A stretch of DNA of 64,000 bases from Acetanaerobacterium elongatum (GTDB taxonomy: Bacteria > Bacillota > Clostridia > Oscillospirales > Ruminococcaceae). The DNA is taken from the NCBI RefSeq assembly GCF_900103835.1, contig NZ_FNID01000008.1:3887-67886 (forward strand), in the 5' to 3' direction. Below, one piece after another: positions 15,957 through 24,077 of this stretch. The stretch's first letter is position 1. Every line of letters starts with the position of its first letter. The notes beneath the pieces are model-generated. The model was not told the DNA's origin. It was given only the letters and a program-made list of their open reading frames with translations, and ran no database searches. Position numbers and translations under genes: made by a program.

Positions 15957-16949
15957 ATGAAACGGTTGTTCAGGCTGCTTCCCCTGTTTTTGTTATTAAT
16001 AATGACTTCCTGTACCGTTAGCCCTTCCCCTGCCTCAAGCGGCAATCAAAAAGAGCAGGCTTCGGTTACTTCGGTTTTTGTGGGGGACAGTGCCGATATT
16101 TCTTCGGAAATAATCAGCAGCGGCGCTTCGGGTGACTTGGTAGACAAGCCTTCTATCAATGAAGAGCTGGCGAAAGAATATGCGGGGAAAACGGTGGAGC
16201 AGATTGTAAGCGGGTGGGGAAAAGGAAACTATGTGACCTATAACGGGTGGGGTCAAACCCAAAACCTGCCTCTGCTTGAAAATTGGATTGAAAAATACCG
16301 CAAGGGAGAAAAAGCTACGGTGAATATCTGCCATGACGGCGGTGGATTTGGGTCGAGTGTTTACATTCTGATAGCTGATGGAACACAAAAATACAAAGTC
16401 GCCAGCTACTATGACGATGGAGAATGGGAGTTTTGCGAATCGTCTGTGGTAATAAAGCGTGAAATGGATTATATTTTTGCATCCGACGTTCCCGCGAAAG
16501 AATGGTATGATAAGTGGCAGGGTATGGTTATTACCCATACGCCAATAGTGCCAAAAGAAATAGAATATGACATTAAGGCGGCTGCTCCGCTGGGTGAAAT
16601 TACACCGAAGGAAGCGGGAGAGATAGCGGTAAAACGTTTTGCGCAGTTTTATACCTATGCTGAAGACAGCGATGGGTCGTTCTATGCAGGAGGGCAGTAT
16701 TTCCCCCTGAATTTAGAGCCTTCTCCGGCACATCTGAAAGGAGTGCATCCTGTTCTACACGGTGCGGCCATGATGAACGGACACCCCTGCTATATTATCG
16801 GGATTGCCACAACCGATACCGATACGGGGGAAGCAATTTTGGAGGTCATCAATGCCGACGGCGGGAACCTGAATGTGAGTATCAGTGCAGAGGACGGGTC
16901 GTACACCCTATTTGCCGATTCAAAACAGGAGTTTATTAAACCGGTATAG
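15957..16949 (+). CDS. lipoprotein of unknown function
   Basis: A 330-residue lipoprotein with Cys19 in IMTSC and a Ser-rich spacer. The start at ATG 15957 follows GAGGAG. The middle part (about residues 75-190) shares a clear pattern with the lipoprotein at 28372: an LxxWIxxY segment, a GTxxY strand and SSVxxxRxxDYIFxSD. The two therefore share a domain of unknown function, which I see in no other gene here. The C-terminal part is predicted mixed alpha/beta. Monocistronic. Confidence 0.75.
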   Translation: MKRLFRLLPLFLLLIMTSCTVSPSPASSGNQKEQASVTSVFVGDSADISSEIISSGASGDLVDKPSINEELAKEYAGKTVEQIVSGWGKGNYVTYNGWGQTQNLPLLENWIEKYRKGEKATVNICHDGGGFGSSVYILIADGTQKYKVASYYDDGEWEFCESSVVIKREMDYIFASDVPAKEWYDKWQGMVITHTPIVPKEIEYDIKAAAPLGEITPKEAGEIAVKRFAQFYTYAEDSDGSFYAGGQYFPLNLEPSPAHLKGVHPVLHGAAMMNGHPCYIIGIATTDTDTGEAILEVINADGGNLNVSISAEDGSYTLFADSKQEFIKPV

Positions 16950-17086
16950 CTTTAACTTAATTAAGAGTAAATACATCCAAGTGATGGAGGACGGCCTTCC
17001 CTACCCTCTTTTTGTTATTCTTTTGCAGCTGCCCCCCCTAATCCTTAGCGGCCGTTTTCAAACAGCAAATTATCATAAAATAACAT

Positions 17087-17115
17087 TTGAATTCCCTGTG
17101 CGTTTATAGTACAAT
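17087..17115 (+). promoter_or_regulatory. promoter of a short leader or small RNA
   Basis: TTGAAT (17087-17092), 17-base spacer, TACAAT (17110-17115). The same pair of boxes with the same spacer and the same flanking TAG occurs again at 17299-17327. Confidence 0.65.
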
Positions 17116-17121
17116 ATAGCA

Positions 17122-17242
17122 TGGTATAACAGTAAACCATTTTTATAAAGCCGGTGAAATCATTCCGTGAACAGTCGTAACACGAGTTGTAACAACCATA
17201 TAATGTCAGCCAAAGAGAACGGGTTTCCGTTCTCTTTTTTCT
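17122..17242 (+). ncRNA. short terminated RNA upstream of the Rnf operon (possible riboswitch)
   Basis: A promoter-to-terminator unit of about 120 bases with no ORF. It ends in a perfect hairpin, AAAGAGAACGG / CCGTTCTCTTT, followed by six T (17212-17242). The middle contains GCCGGTGAAATC, GTTGTAACAACC and TGTCAGCC in the order in which cobalamin riboswitches carry GGTGNAAATC, ACTGTAA and GTCAGG, but the match is loose. It may be an attenuator, a small RNA, or the leader of the operon read through by the polymerase. Confidence 0.4.
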
Positions 17243-17298
17243 TGTTACTCTTTTAACACAGAGCACTATTTTCTAGCGTTTTGTGCATGAAATTCTAT

Positions 17299-17327
17299 TT
17301 GAATTTTGTATGCAATAATAGTACAAT
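17299..17327 (+). promoter_or_regulatory. promoter of the NusG-II/Rnf operon
   Basis: TTGAAT (17299-17304), 17-base spacer, TACAAT (17322-17327), start point near 17334. It is a sister of the promoter at 17087, giving the operon two possible starts, one before and one after the terminator at 17212. Confidence 0.65.
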
Positions 17328-17430
17328 GTAATTTGGCATGAAAAGGCATATGCAGGGTTTTCGGGAGCTTTTAGGGAATGCCGCGGTATTGCCAAAGACA
17401 GGTTTCACCAAAGCAAAGGAGGGACTGCCC

Positions 17431-17826
17431 GTGGAACAGACGCAGCGCCGCTTTTTTGCAAAGCGCGACCTTGTTGTGATCCTGGTGCTGCTGCTTGTTG
17501 CGGGGGGCATCGCCTGCTTTAAGCTTTTTGCCGTGCCAAGCGGCGGGGGCATCGCGCAGGTGTATGTGGGCAACACCCTTACCCGGGAAATAGACCTTTC
17601 CCGCGTTACCCAAACCGAGATTGTTGAGATTGACGCGCGGCTGAGGGTGAAGCTGGAGGTTTCGCCCGGCGCGATACGGTTTATTGAATCTGAGTGCCCC
17701 GATAAGCTGTGCGTGAAAACCGGCACGCTGAAAAACCCGGGAGAATATGCGGCCTGCCTACCGGCGGGGGTGGCGGTGAAGATCGTTTCAAAAACCGGAG
17801 CGGGTGTAGACGCCGTGGCGGGCTAA
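17431..17826 (+). CDS. NusG domain II-containing protein
   Basis: A 131-residue protein with one N-terminal membrane helix and a small extracytoplasmic NusG-II domain carrying the family motif ECPDKLCVKTG. The open frame begins at 17338, but a very strong ribosome binding site AAGGAGGG lies seven bases before GTG 17431, which is also the natural N-terminus of the family, so that start is chosen. Proteins of this family are often encoded with Rnf or polyprenyl-synthase genes in Clostridia; the biochemical role is not established. The rnfC gene follows after 109 bases. Confidence 0.8.
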   Translation: MEQTQRRFFAKRDLVVILVLLLVAGGIACFKLFAVPSGGGIAQVYVGNTLTREIDLSRVTQTEIVEIDARLRVKLEVSPGAIRFIESECPDKLCVKTGTLKNPGEYAACLPAGVAVKIVSKTGAGVDAVAG

Positions 17827-17935
17827 GGCCCGGTATTAGGGGTTTGTTTGGGGTTATCCCTTTATTATAGATGGTGTATAGGTGTATGGCGTTTTGCGCT
17901 TTTAGTACAGACGCCGGAAAGGATGATATATAAGT

Positions 17936-19402
17936 ATGAATGCTACAAGCTTCGGCAAACGTTCACACGGCGGGGCAAGGCTTCCCCACCGCAAGCATAC
18001 GGCAGAGCTTGAAACGGTTGCAATGCCGGCGCCGCAGTCGGTTACCATCCTGATGAGCCAGCATATCGGCGTGCCCTGCAAGCCGGTGGTTAAGGTTGGC
18101 GACATGGTGAAAACCGGGCAGCTGATCGGGCAGAGCGATAAGCTGATCTCCGCACCCATCTACTCCAGCATCACCGGCAAGGTGAAGGCGATTACCGAGG
18201 TGGTGGCGGATAACGGCTCTACGGTTGAGGCCGTAGTGATTGCCGCGGAGGGGGAGGAAACCCTCGCCGACGGGATTGCGCCCCCCAAGATTGACACATT
18301 GCCCGACTTTATTGCCGCGGTAAAGGCCTCTGGTCTTACCGGCCTTGGCGGAGCGGGCTTTCCGGCACATGTAAAGCTTAACCCCTCCAATCTCAGCGAG
18401 ATTGAGTTTTTGATTATCAACGCGGCGGAGTGTGAGCCGTATATCACCGCCGACTACCGCACGCTGATGGAGGATACCGACGACGTAATGGGCGGCATCC
18501 TGCTGGTGAAGGAAAAGCTGGGCATTCAGAATGTATTTATCGGCATTGAGGATAACAAGCCAAAGGCCATTGAGCTTTATACCAAGCTGTGTGCTGACAA
18601 GGCGGGCGTTTCGGTGGCTGCACTGCGCTCCCGCTACCCGCAGGGCGCGGAAAAAACCCTTATCTATGAAACCACCGGCCGCGTGGTGGAAGAGGGCAAG
18701 CTCCCCTCCTCGGTGGGCTGCATCGTGATGAACGTTTCCTCGGTAGCGTTTTTGAACAGCTACATACGCACCGGGGTTCCGCTCATCAAGCGCCGCCTTA
18801 CCGTAGACGGCGGAGCGGTGAACGAGCCGAAGAACCTGATAGCCCCCATCGGCACCTCGGTAAAGGACATCATCGACTTCTGCGGCGGCTATAAGGAAGC
18901 ACCCAAGAAGCTGCTTATGGGCGGCCCGATGATGGGCCTGGCCCTGCCCGACGACAGCTACCCCACCAAGAAGAGCACCAACGCCATACTGGCGTTTACC
19001 GAGAAGGAATGCCGCGAGGCCCCCATGACCAACTGCATCCGCTGCGCGCGGTGTGTGTTTGTGTGCCCCATGAGCCTGATGCCGGTGGGCATTGAGAAGG
19101 CATATGAGGCAAGGGATGTGCAGACGCTTAAGGAGCTGAAAACCAACCTGTGCATCGAATGCGGCTCCTGCTCCTATGTCTGCCCCGCCAAGCGCAAGCT
19201 GGTGCAGTCCATCAAGCTTGGCAAGGCGCTGATTCTGGAGGACGCCAAGAAGAAATCCGCCCAGAAGCCCGCCGAAAAGGCTGATCAAAAAGCGGCAGCT
19301 GAGCCTGAAAAGGCTGCAAAGACAGAGAAAAAGGCCGATGGCCCAAAGAAGGCCGCAGTAAAAGAAGAAGCTGTAAAGGAAGGTACCGACAATGGAAAGT
19401 AA
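17936..19402 (+). CDS. rnfC: Rnf complex subunit RnfC
   Basis: A 488-residue peripheral subunit of the Rnf complex, which couples electron flow from reduced ferredoxin to NAD+ with Na+ or H+ export. RnfC is the NADH/FMN-binding part. Present are the Gly-rich NADH/FMN region (GLGGAGFPAHVKL, then INAAECEPYITADYR) and two 4Fe-4S motifs, CIRCARCVFVCP near residue 366 and CIECGSCSYVCP near 405. The C-terminus is a Lys/Ala/Glu-rich tail of about 50 residues. It overlaps rnfD by 11 bases. The ribosome binding site is AAAGGATG. Confidence 0.95.
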   Translation: MNATSFGKRSHGGARLPHRKHTAELETVAMPAPQSVTILMSQHIGVPCKPVVKVGDMVKTGQLIGQSDKLISAPIYSSITGKVKAITEVVADNGSTVEAVVIAAEGEETLADGIAPPKIDTLPDFIAAVKASGLTGLGGAGFPAHVKLNPSNLSEIEFLIINAAECEPYITADYRTLMEDTDDVMGGILLVKEKLGIQNVFIGIEDNKPKAIELYTKLCADKAGVSVAALRSRYPQGAEKTLIYETTGRVVEEGKLPSSVGCIVMNVSSVAFLNSYIRTGVPLIKRRLTVDGGAVNEPKNLIAPIGTSVKDIIDFCGGYKEAPKKLLMGGPMMGLALPDDSYPTKKSTNAILAFTEKECREAPMTNCIRCARCVFVCPMSLMPVGIEKAYEARDVQTLKELKTNLCIECGSCSYVCPAKRKLVQSIKLGKALILEDAKKKSAQKPAEKADQKAAAEPEKAAKTEKKADGPKKAAVKEEAVKEGTDNGK

Positions 19403-20321
19403 GCTTCTTGTAACCGTTTCTCCGCATATCAAAAGCCCCATGACCACCCAGAAGGTAATGCTCAATGTGCTGATTGCACTTGTTCCGGCGGCAATCGCCT
19501 CGGTGATTCTGTTTGGGTGGCGCTCGCTTTTGCTGATTGCGGTAACCAATATCTCCTGTGTGCTGTTTGAGACACTGTTTAACATGGTGACCAAGCGCCC
19601 CAATACGGTTGCTGACCTGAGCGCGCTTGTAACCGGAACCCTGCTTGCCATGAACCTGCCCGTTACCCTGCCGCTGTGGATGGCGGTAGTGGGCGCGTTT
19701 GTAGCGATTGTGATTGCCAAGATGCTGTTTGGCGGGCTGGGGCAGAACTTTGCAAACCCCGCGATTCTTGCGCGTATTGTGCTGCTGATTTCGTTTTCCA
19801 CCGCGATGACCACCTGGGCAAAGCCCCTGCAGTGGCTCTACGGCGAGGCGAACACCGGCGCAACCCCTTTGGCGAGCGCAAGCGTAATGGCGCAAACCAG
19901 CTACCTTGACCTGTTTTTAGGCAACAAGGGCGGGTGCTTAGGCGAGGTGAGCGTGCTGGCACTGCTTATCGGCGGGCTGTTTTTGATTTTTAGGGGAATT
20001 ATCACCCCCACCATTCCGTTTACCTACATCGCTACGATGTTTGTGTTCAGCTGGCTGTTCGGCGCCGACCCGGTGGCGGAGATCCTTTCGGGCGGCCTGA
20101 TGATCGGTGCGTTCTTTATGGCTACCGACTACACCACCTCCCCCTTCACCGAAAAGGGCAAGATTATCTTTGGTGTGGGCCTTGGGCTGATTACCGCGGT
20201 AATACGCGCGTTCGGCTCTTACCCCGAGGGTGTTTCGTTCTCGATACTGCTGATGAACATTTTGGTGCCCTATATCGATAAGCTCACCCGAACCAAACCG
20301 TTTGGGAGGGTAAAGGTTTGA
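19392..20321 (+). CDS. rnfD: Rnf complex subunit RnfD
   Basis: A 309-residue membrane subunit with about ten helices. The flavin-attachment region is recognisable in FMATDYTTSPFTEKGKI, where FMN is linked covalently to a Thr in the family. With RnfG it carries electrons across the membrane between RnfC and RnfA/E. The start overlaps the end of rnfC. A 130-base structured gap, unusual inside an rnf operon, separates it from rnfG. Confidence 0.95.
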   Translation: MESKLLVTVSPHIKSPMTTQKVMLNVLIALVPAAIASVILFGWRSLLLIAVTNISCVLFETLFNMVTKRPNTVADLSALVTGTLLAMNLPVTLPLWMAVVGAFVAIVIAKMLFGGLGQNFANPAILARIVLLISFSTAMTTWAKPLQWLYGEANTGATPLASASVMAQTSYLDLFLGNKGGCLGEVSVLALLIGGLFLIFRGIITPTIPFTYIATMFVFSWLFGADPVAEILSGGLMIGAFFMATDYTTSPFTEKGKIIFGVGLGLITAVIRAFGSYPEGVSFSILLMNILVPYIDKLTRTKPFGRVKV

Positions 20322-20343
20322 AAATAGAATTTTCAAACCATTT

Positions 20344-20437
20344 AAAAATTGCTGTCGGAGCAAAGCTCCTCCTGCGGCAAAGCCGCATCGCAATTTTTGA
20401 GGGTGTTTGTGCCTTTTCGGCGCAGACGCCGAAAAGG
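20344..20437 (+). promoter_or_regulatory. structured RNA between rnfD and rnfG
   Basis: AAAAATTGC (20344-20352) pairs with GCAATTTTT (20390-20398) and encloses two small hairpins, GGAG-CTCC and GCGGC-GCCGC, giving a three-way junction. A second stem, CCTTTTCGGCG / CGCCGAAAAGG (20412-20437), covers the AAGGAG ribosome binding site of rnfG. The arrangement could mark an RNA cleavage or stability point or control rnfG translation. Confidence 0.55.
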
Positions 20438-20451
20438 AGATGGTTAAAAGC

Positions 20452-21030
20452 ATGAGTAAGAACACTGTAAAAGAAATCATCATTCCCGCCGTGGTGCTTA
20501 CGGGCATCGCGCTGGTGGTAACGGCGCTGCTGGCCTTTACTAACGCCCTTACCCTGCCGGTGATTGAGCAGAACGATAAAAAGAACGCGGACCTTGCGCG
20601 CAAGGAGCTGCTGGCCGACGCCGACAGCTTTACACAGGTGCAGATTACCGACGAGTGGGCCACCAAATACGGCTGCCTTGACGCCTACACCGCAAATAAC
20701 GGCGCGGGCGCTGTAATTACCGTAACCGAAAAGGGCTACGGCGGCAACTTTACCCTGCTGGTGGGCATTAACAAGGACGGCGCCATTGTATCCTACAAAG
20801 CGCTGAAGCAGCAGGAGACTGCGGGGCTTGGCTCTAACGGCTTTATCTCGCCGTTTGCCGACCAGTTCAAGGGCAAAACCCCGGGCGAGCTGGCGGTGGT
20901 AAAGGGCGGCGCGGGCAAGGATAACGAGATTTCGGCCATGACAGGCGCAACCATCACCTCCAAGGCCGTAACCAAGGCCGTGAACAACGCGGGCGCGGTA
21001 TTTACGGCCATCCAAAAGGGGGCAAAGTAA
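20452..21030 (+). CDS. rnfG: Rnf complex subunit RnfG
   Basis: A 192-residue subunit with one N-terminal membrane helix (IIIPAVVLTGIALVVTALLA) and an external FMN-binding domain. The covalent FMN site is in TGATITSKAV, where the Thr of the family's SGAT motif is modified. The AGAGLG-like segment appears as ETAGLGSNGF. I start at ATG 20452, which gives the usual N-terminus; an ATG at 20440 directly abuts the ribosome binding site. The gene ends one base before rnfE. Confidence 0.93.
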   Translation: MSKNTVKEIIIPAVVLTGIALVVTALLAFTNALTLPVIEQNDKKNADLARKELLADADSFTQVQITDEWATKYGCLDAYTANNGAGAVITVTEKGYGGNFTLLVGINKDGAIVSYKALKQQETAGLGSNGFISPFADQFKGKTPGELAVVKGGAGKDNEISAMTGATITSKAVTKAVNNAGAVFTAIQKGAK

Positions 21031-21031
21031 T

Positions 21032-21727
21032 ATGAAACAATCCAAAAGCTTAGGCGTATTACTTAACGGTATTATAAAAGAGAACCCCACGCTGGTGCTG
21101 GTGCTGGGCACCTGCCCCACCCTTGCCACCACCACCTCGGTGAGCACGGGTGTTGGCATGGGCATTGCCGCCATGGCGGTGCTCATCGGCTCTAACCTTG
21201 TTATCTCGCTGATTAAGGGTATCGTACCAAAAAAGGTGCGCATCCCCGCATATGTTATGGTTATCGCGGGCTTTGTAACCATCGTGAGCATGCTGCTGAA
21301 GGCCTACGCGCCTGACCTGAATAACGCGCTGGGCATCTTTTTGCCGCTGATTGTTGTAAACTGCATCATCCTGGCGCGCGCCGAGGCGTTTGCCAGCAAG
21401 AACAGCCCGTGGCTTTCGGTAATGGACGGCATTGGTATGGGCCTGGGCTTTACCCTTGCGTTGTTCTTAATCGGCTCGGTGCGTGAGCTGCTTGGCGCAG
21501 GCACCTGGTTCGGGCTGCAGATTATCCCTAAAGGCGTTACGCCGATGGCAATCTTTGCGCAGGCGCCCGGCGGCTTCTTTGTATTTGGTGTAGTAATGGC
21601 AGCGGTAGGCGCCATTTTGAAAAAGGTTGGCAGAAAGCCGGTGCAGAACCCCTGCGAGAACTGCCCCTCCCACGCCCTGTGCGGCGCAGCCGGTGAGTGC
21701 CCTTCTGAAGTAAAGGAGGAAAAGTAA
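21032..21727 (+). CDS. rnfE: Rnf complex subunit RnfE
   Basis: A 231-residue membrane subunit with six helices, homologous to RnfA and NqrD. The family signature LGTCPTLATTTSVSTGVGMG near the N-terminus includes one of the Cys residues that in the complex bind an intramembrane iron-sulfur centre together with RnfA. The C-terminal tail carries CENCPSHALCGAAGEC, four extra cysteines whose role is unknown. It is three bases from rnfA. Confidence 0.94.
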   Translation: MKQSKSLGVLLNGIIKENPTLVLVLGTCPTLATTTSVSTGVGMGIAAMAVLIGSNLVISLIKGIVPKKVRIPAYVMVIAGFVTIVSMLLKAYAPDLNNALGIFLPLIVVNCIILARAEAFASKNSPWLSVMDGIGMGLGFTLALFLIGSVRELLGAGTWFGLQIIPKGVTPMAIFAQAPGGFFVFGVVMAAVGAILKKVGRKPVQNPCENCPSHALCGAAGECPSEVKEEK

Positions 21728-21730
21728 GCC

Positions 21731-22321
21731 ATGAAAGAGATGCTGATTATCCTTCTGAGTGCGATACTGGTTGATAACTTTGTACTGAAAAAGTTCCTTG
21801 GCATCTGCCCGTTTCTGGGGGTTTCCAAGAAGCTGGATTCGGCGTTTGGCATGAGCGTGGCCGTTACCTTTGTAATGGTGCTTTCCACCGCCGTTACCTA
21901 CCCCATCTATATGGGGCTGCTGGTGCCCAACAGCTTAGGCTTTTTGCAGACCATTGTGTTTATTCTGGTAATTGCGGCGCTGGTTCAGCTGGTGGAGATC
22001 ATCCTGAAAAAGTATGTGCCGTCGCTTTATAAGGCGCTGGGTATCTACCTGCCGCTGATTACCACCAACTGCGCGGTGCTGGGCGTAACGATTTTAAACA
22101 TCGACAGCAAGTACACCTTTGCACAGTCGCTGGTAAACTCGCTGGGCGCGGGGCTTGGCTTTATGCTGGCGATGGTGCTGTTCGCGGGTGTGCGCTCGCG
22201 CATTGAGGCGGCGAATATCCCCGAGGCGTTTAGGGGCCTGCCCATTACGCTGGCGGCGGCCTCGGTGGTATCGGTGGCGTTCGGGGGCTTCTCGGGCGTA
22301 ATCGAGGGCATCTTCCGCTAA
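21731..22321 (+). CDS. rnfA: Rnf complex subunit RnfA
   Basis: A 196-residue membrane subunit with six helices, related to RnfE but inserted in inverted topology. The FLGICPFLGVSKKLDSAFGM segment contains the Cys thought to share an iron-sulfur cluster with RnfE, and LPLITTNCAVLGV is the second family motif. The start codon follows AAGGAGGAAAAG of the preceding gene end. rnfB follows after 77 bases. Confidence 0.95.
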   Translation: MKEMLIILLSAILVDNFVLKKFLGICPFLGVSKKLDSAFGMSVAVTFVMVLSTAVTYPIYMGLLVPNSLGFLQTIVFILVIAALVQLVEIILKKYVPSLYKALGIYLPLITTNCAVLGVTILNIDSKYTFAQSLVNSLGAGLGFMLAMVLFAGVRSRIEAANIPEAFRGLPITLAAASVVSVAFGGFSGVIEGIFR

Positions 22322-22398
22322 ACGTTTGCTTTAGCCAGAGTATACAGTGCTGATACCCTTAAATGAGCATTAGCACCAATGGAAGGAATGGATTGGCT

Positions 22399-23268
22399 AT
22401 GAATATAACAACGATTTTGCTGCCTACCGTTATCGTAGCGGCAATCGGTTTGGTGTGCGGGCTGGGGCTTGCGTTTGCCTCCAAGTTCTTCGGCGTGAAG
22501 GAGGACGAGCGCATCGAGCTTGTCCGTGAGGTGCTGCCCGGCGCCAACTGCGGCGCGTGCGGCTTTGCGGGCTGCGACGACTACGCCAAGGCGGTTTGCG
22601 AGGGCAATGCGCAGCCCAACCAGTGTGTGCCCGGCGGGGCTTCGGCGCTGAAGGGTATTAACGGGATCTTAGGCACCAACGCGGCGGCGGGCCAGAAGAT
22701 GGCGGCCATAGTGGCCTGCACCGGAAAGAACACCGTAACCGGCAAGCGGTATGAATACCTTGGCATTGACACCTGCAAGGCGGCGAACATGCTGTACGGC
22801 GGCGGCGGAAAGTGCCAGTTCGGCTGCATCGGCCTGGGCGACTGCGTGCGCGGCTGCCAGTTTGGCGCGATTGATATCATCAACGGCGTTGCGATGGTAA
22901 ACCGCGCTATCTGCATGGGCTGCGGCGTGTGCCGCGACACCTGCCCCAAGGCGCTTATCAGCCTGATACCCGACGACGACTCGGTGTTTGTAACCTGCTC
23001 GAACAAGAGCAAGGGCGCTGTTGCCATGAAGGTGTGCGAGGAGAGCTGTATTGCCTGCAGACGCTGCGAAAAGGCATGTGATTCCGACGCCATTAAGGTA
23101 AACGACAACCTTGCGTTTATTGATACCGATAAGTGCACCAACTGCGGTGCTTGCATCGCCGTGTGCCCCAGAAAGACGATCTCGTTTATCTCGCGCCAAA
23201 CCGGCAAGGTGATGCTCAGCAGCGAGCTGGTGGCTCCGCCCGAAACGGCGGCGAGCAGTGAGGAATAA
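22399..23268 (+). CDS. rnfB: Rnf complex subunit RnfB
   Basis: A 289-residue ferredoxin-type subunit that takes electrons from reduced ferredoxin. It has an N-terminal membrane helix, the Fe4S4 domain CGACGFAGCDDYAKAVC near residue 50, and further clusters at CQFGCIGLGDCVRGC, CMGCGVCRDTCP, CIACRRCEKAC and CTNCGACIAVCP. The frame opens at 22363 but ATG 22399, after GGAAGGAATGG, gives the normal N-terminus. It is the last Rnf gene, in the order C-D-G-E-A-B usual for Clostridia. Confidence 0.95.
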   Translation: MNITTILLPTVIVAAIGLVCGLGLAFASKFFGVKEDERIELVREVLPGANCGACGFAGCDDYAKAVCEGNAQPNQCVPGGASALKGINGILGTNAAAGQKMAAIVACTGKNTVTGKRYEYLGIDTCKAANMLYGGGGKCQFGCIGLGDCVRGCQFGAIDIINGVAMVNRAICMGCGVCRDTCPKALISLIPDDDSVFVTCSNKSKGAVAMKVCEESCIACRRCEKACDSDAIKVNDNLAFIDTDKCTNCGACIAVCPRKTISFISRQTGKVMLSSELVAPPETAASSEE

Positions 23269-23301
23269 GACCTTTTATAAAAATTGCAGCGTAATAGAAA
23301 A

Positions 23302-23324
23302 GCAAAACGGTTAAAACCGTTTTG
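23302..23324. terminator. possible terminator after rnfB
   Basis: CAAAACGGTT and AACCGTTTTG form a perfect 10-bp hairpin with a 2- to 3-base loop. The right arm ends in TTTTG but no further T run follows, so termination may be partial. Confidence 0.4.
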
Positions 23325-23382
23325 TACATTGCATATATTAATACCATGGTGTGTAATTAACACCAAAAAGGAGGCACCCGGT

Positions 23383-23574
23383 ATGAGCAAGGAGGAAACC
23401 CGTTCGGTAAAATGGGGCAAGCGCCTGCTGGTTACCGGTGTTGCACTGCTGGCAGCGGGGATTGTGCTGCTGATGCTTGCGCCGCCCTTTTTTGCGGTGT
23501 GGGCGCTGCTGCTTTCGGTGTTGGTAAACGCCGCGGGCGGCTATCTGCTGGTGTTCGGACGGAAAAAGGGGTAG
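23383..23574 (+). CDS. small two-helix membrane protein
   Basis: A 63-residue protein with a charged N-terminus (MSKEETRSVKWGKRL) and two hydrophobic segments separated by PPFFA. ATG 23383 has a strong AAGGAGG ribosome binding site; the longer frame upstream to 23284 has none. It lies 114 bases after rnfB and may be cotranscribed by readthrough. I recognise no family. Confidence 0.6.
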   Translation: MSKEETRSVKWGKRLLVTGVALLAAGIVLLMLAPPFFAVWALLLSVLVNAAGGYLLVFGRKKG

Positions 23575-23987
23575 GGATTGCGGAATGCCGCAGGGGTGAA
23601 CGCTGTTTGCCCGCGGTTTGAACGGCGGGCGTATGGATTTTGCGGGAGGCCAATGGCCTTTCCTGCAATCTCCCTTGGAGGGCAAAAGGAGCGGTCATTA
23701 TTTGTCTGTGGTATTGATTAAGCCTTGAGGGGAGACCGCGGGCGCTTACTAAGCGCCCCTGCATTCCCGTTGTGGATTTAAGAATGAACCGCGGGGCGCA
23801 GGGGGCGCCGCCCCCTACATAATGACGCAGACGTCGGTAGGCATGTGGGCGATTGTGTGTGCGAGATCTCGCGTGTCGCCCTGTATTCAGGTGGGCGTTG
23901 CCTATAGAATATGTACGATTATACGGGGCAGACCGAGTGTCTGCCCTAAAACATATAACCACAGTGGCACAGGGTTGTTTATAATTC
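23575..23987. repeat. intergenic region with four REP-like palindromes
   Basis: No gene is seen here. Copies are at about 23642-23667 (GGAGGCC-aat-GGCCTTTCC), 23735-23763 (GGGCGCTT-act-AAGCGCCC), 23788-23819 (GGGGCGC / GCGCCGCCCC) and 23923-23946 (GGGCAGAC / GTCTGCCC). Confidence 0.75.
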
Positions 23988-24017
23988 TTGACAAAGCATA
24001 CTGTATAAAACTATAGT
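23988..24017 (+). promoter_or_regulatory. promoter of alr
   Basis: Perfect -35 TTGACA (23988-23993), 18-base spacer, -10 TATAGT (24012-24017), about 60 bases before the start codon. Confidence 0.7.
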
Positions 24018-24077
24018 AAGTAGTATATAATTCGAGGAATCCCTTTTCAGGGTATCCCCTGTTAGGAAGGCGATAGC

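Noticed and set aside
17963-19813. 616-codon open frame on the minus strand opposite rnfC and rnfD
   Set aside because: It is antisense to two certain genes, has a His/Arg/Gly-rich composition typical of shadow frames in this GC range, and no start signal.
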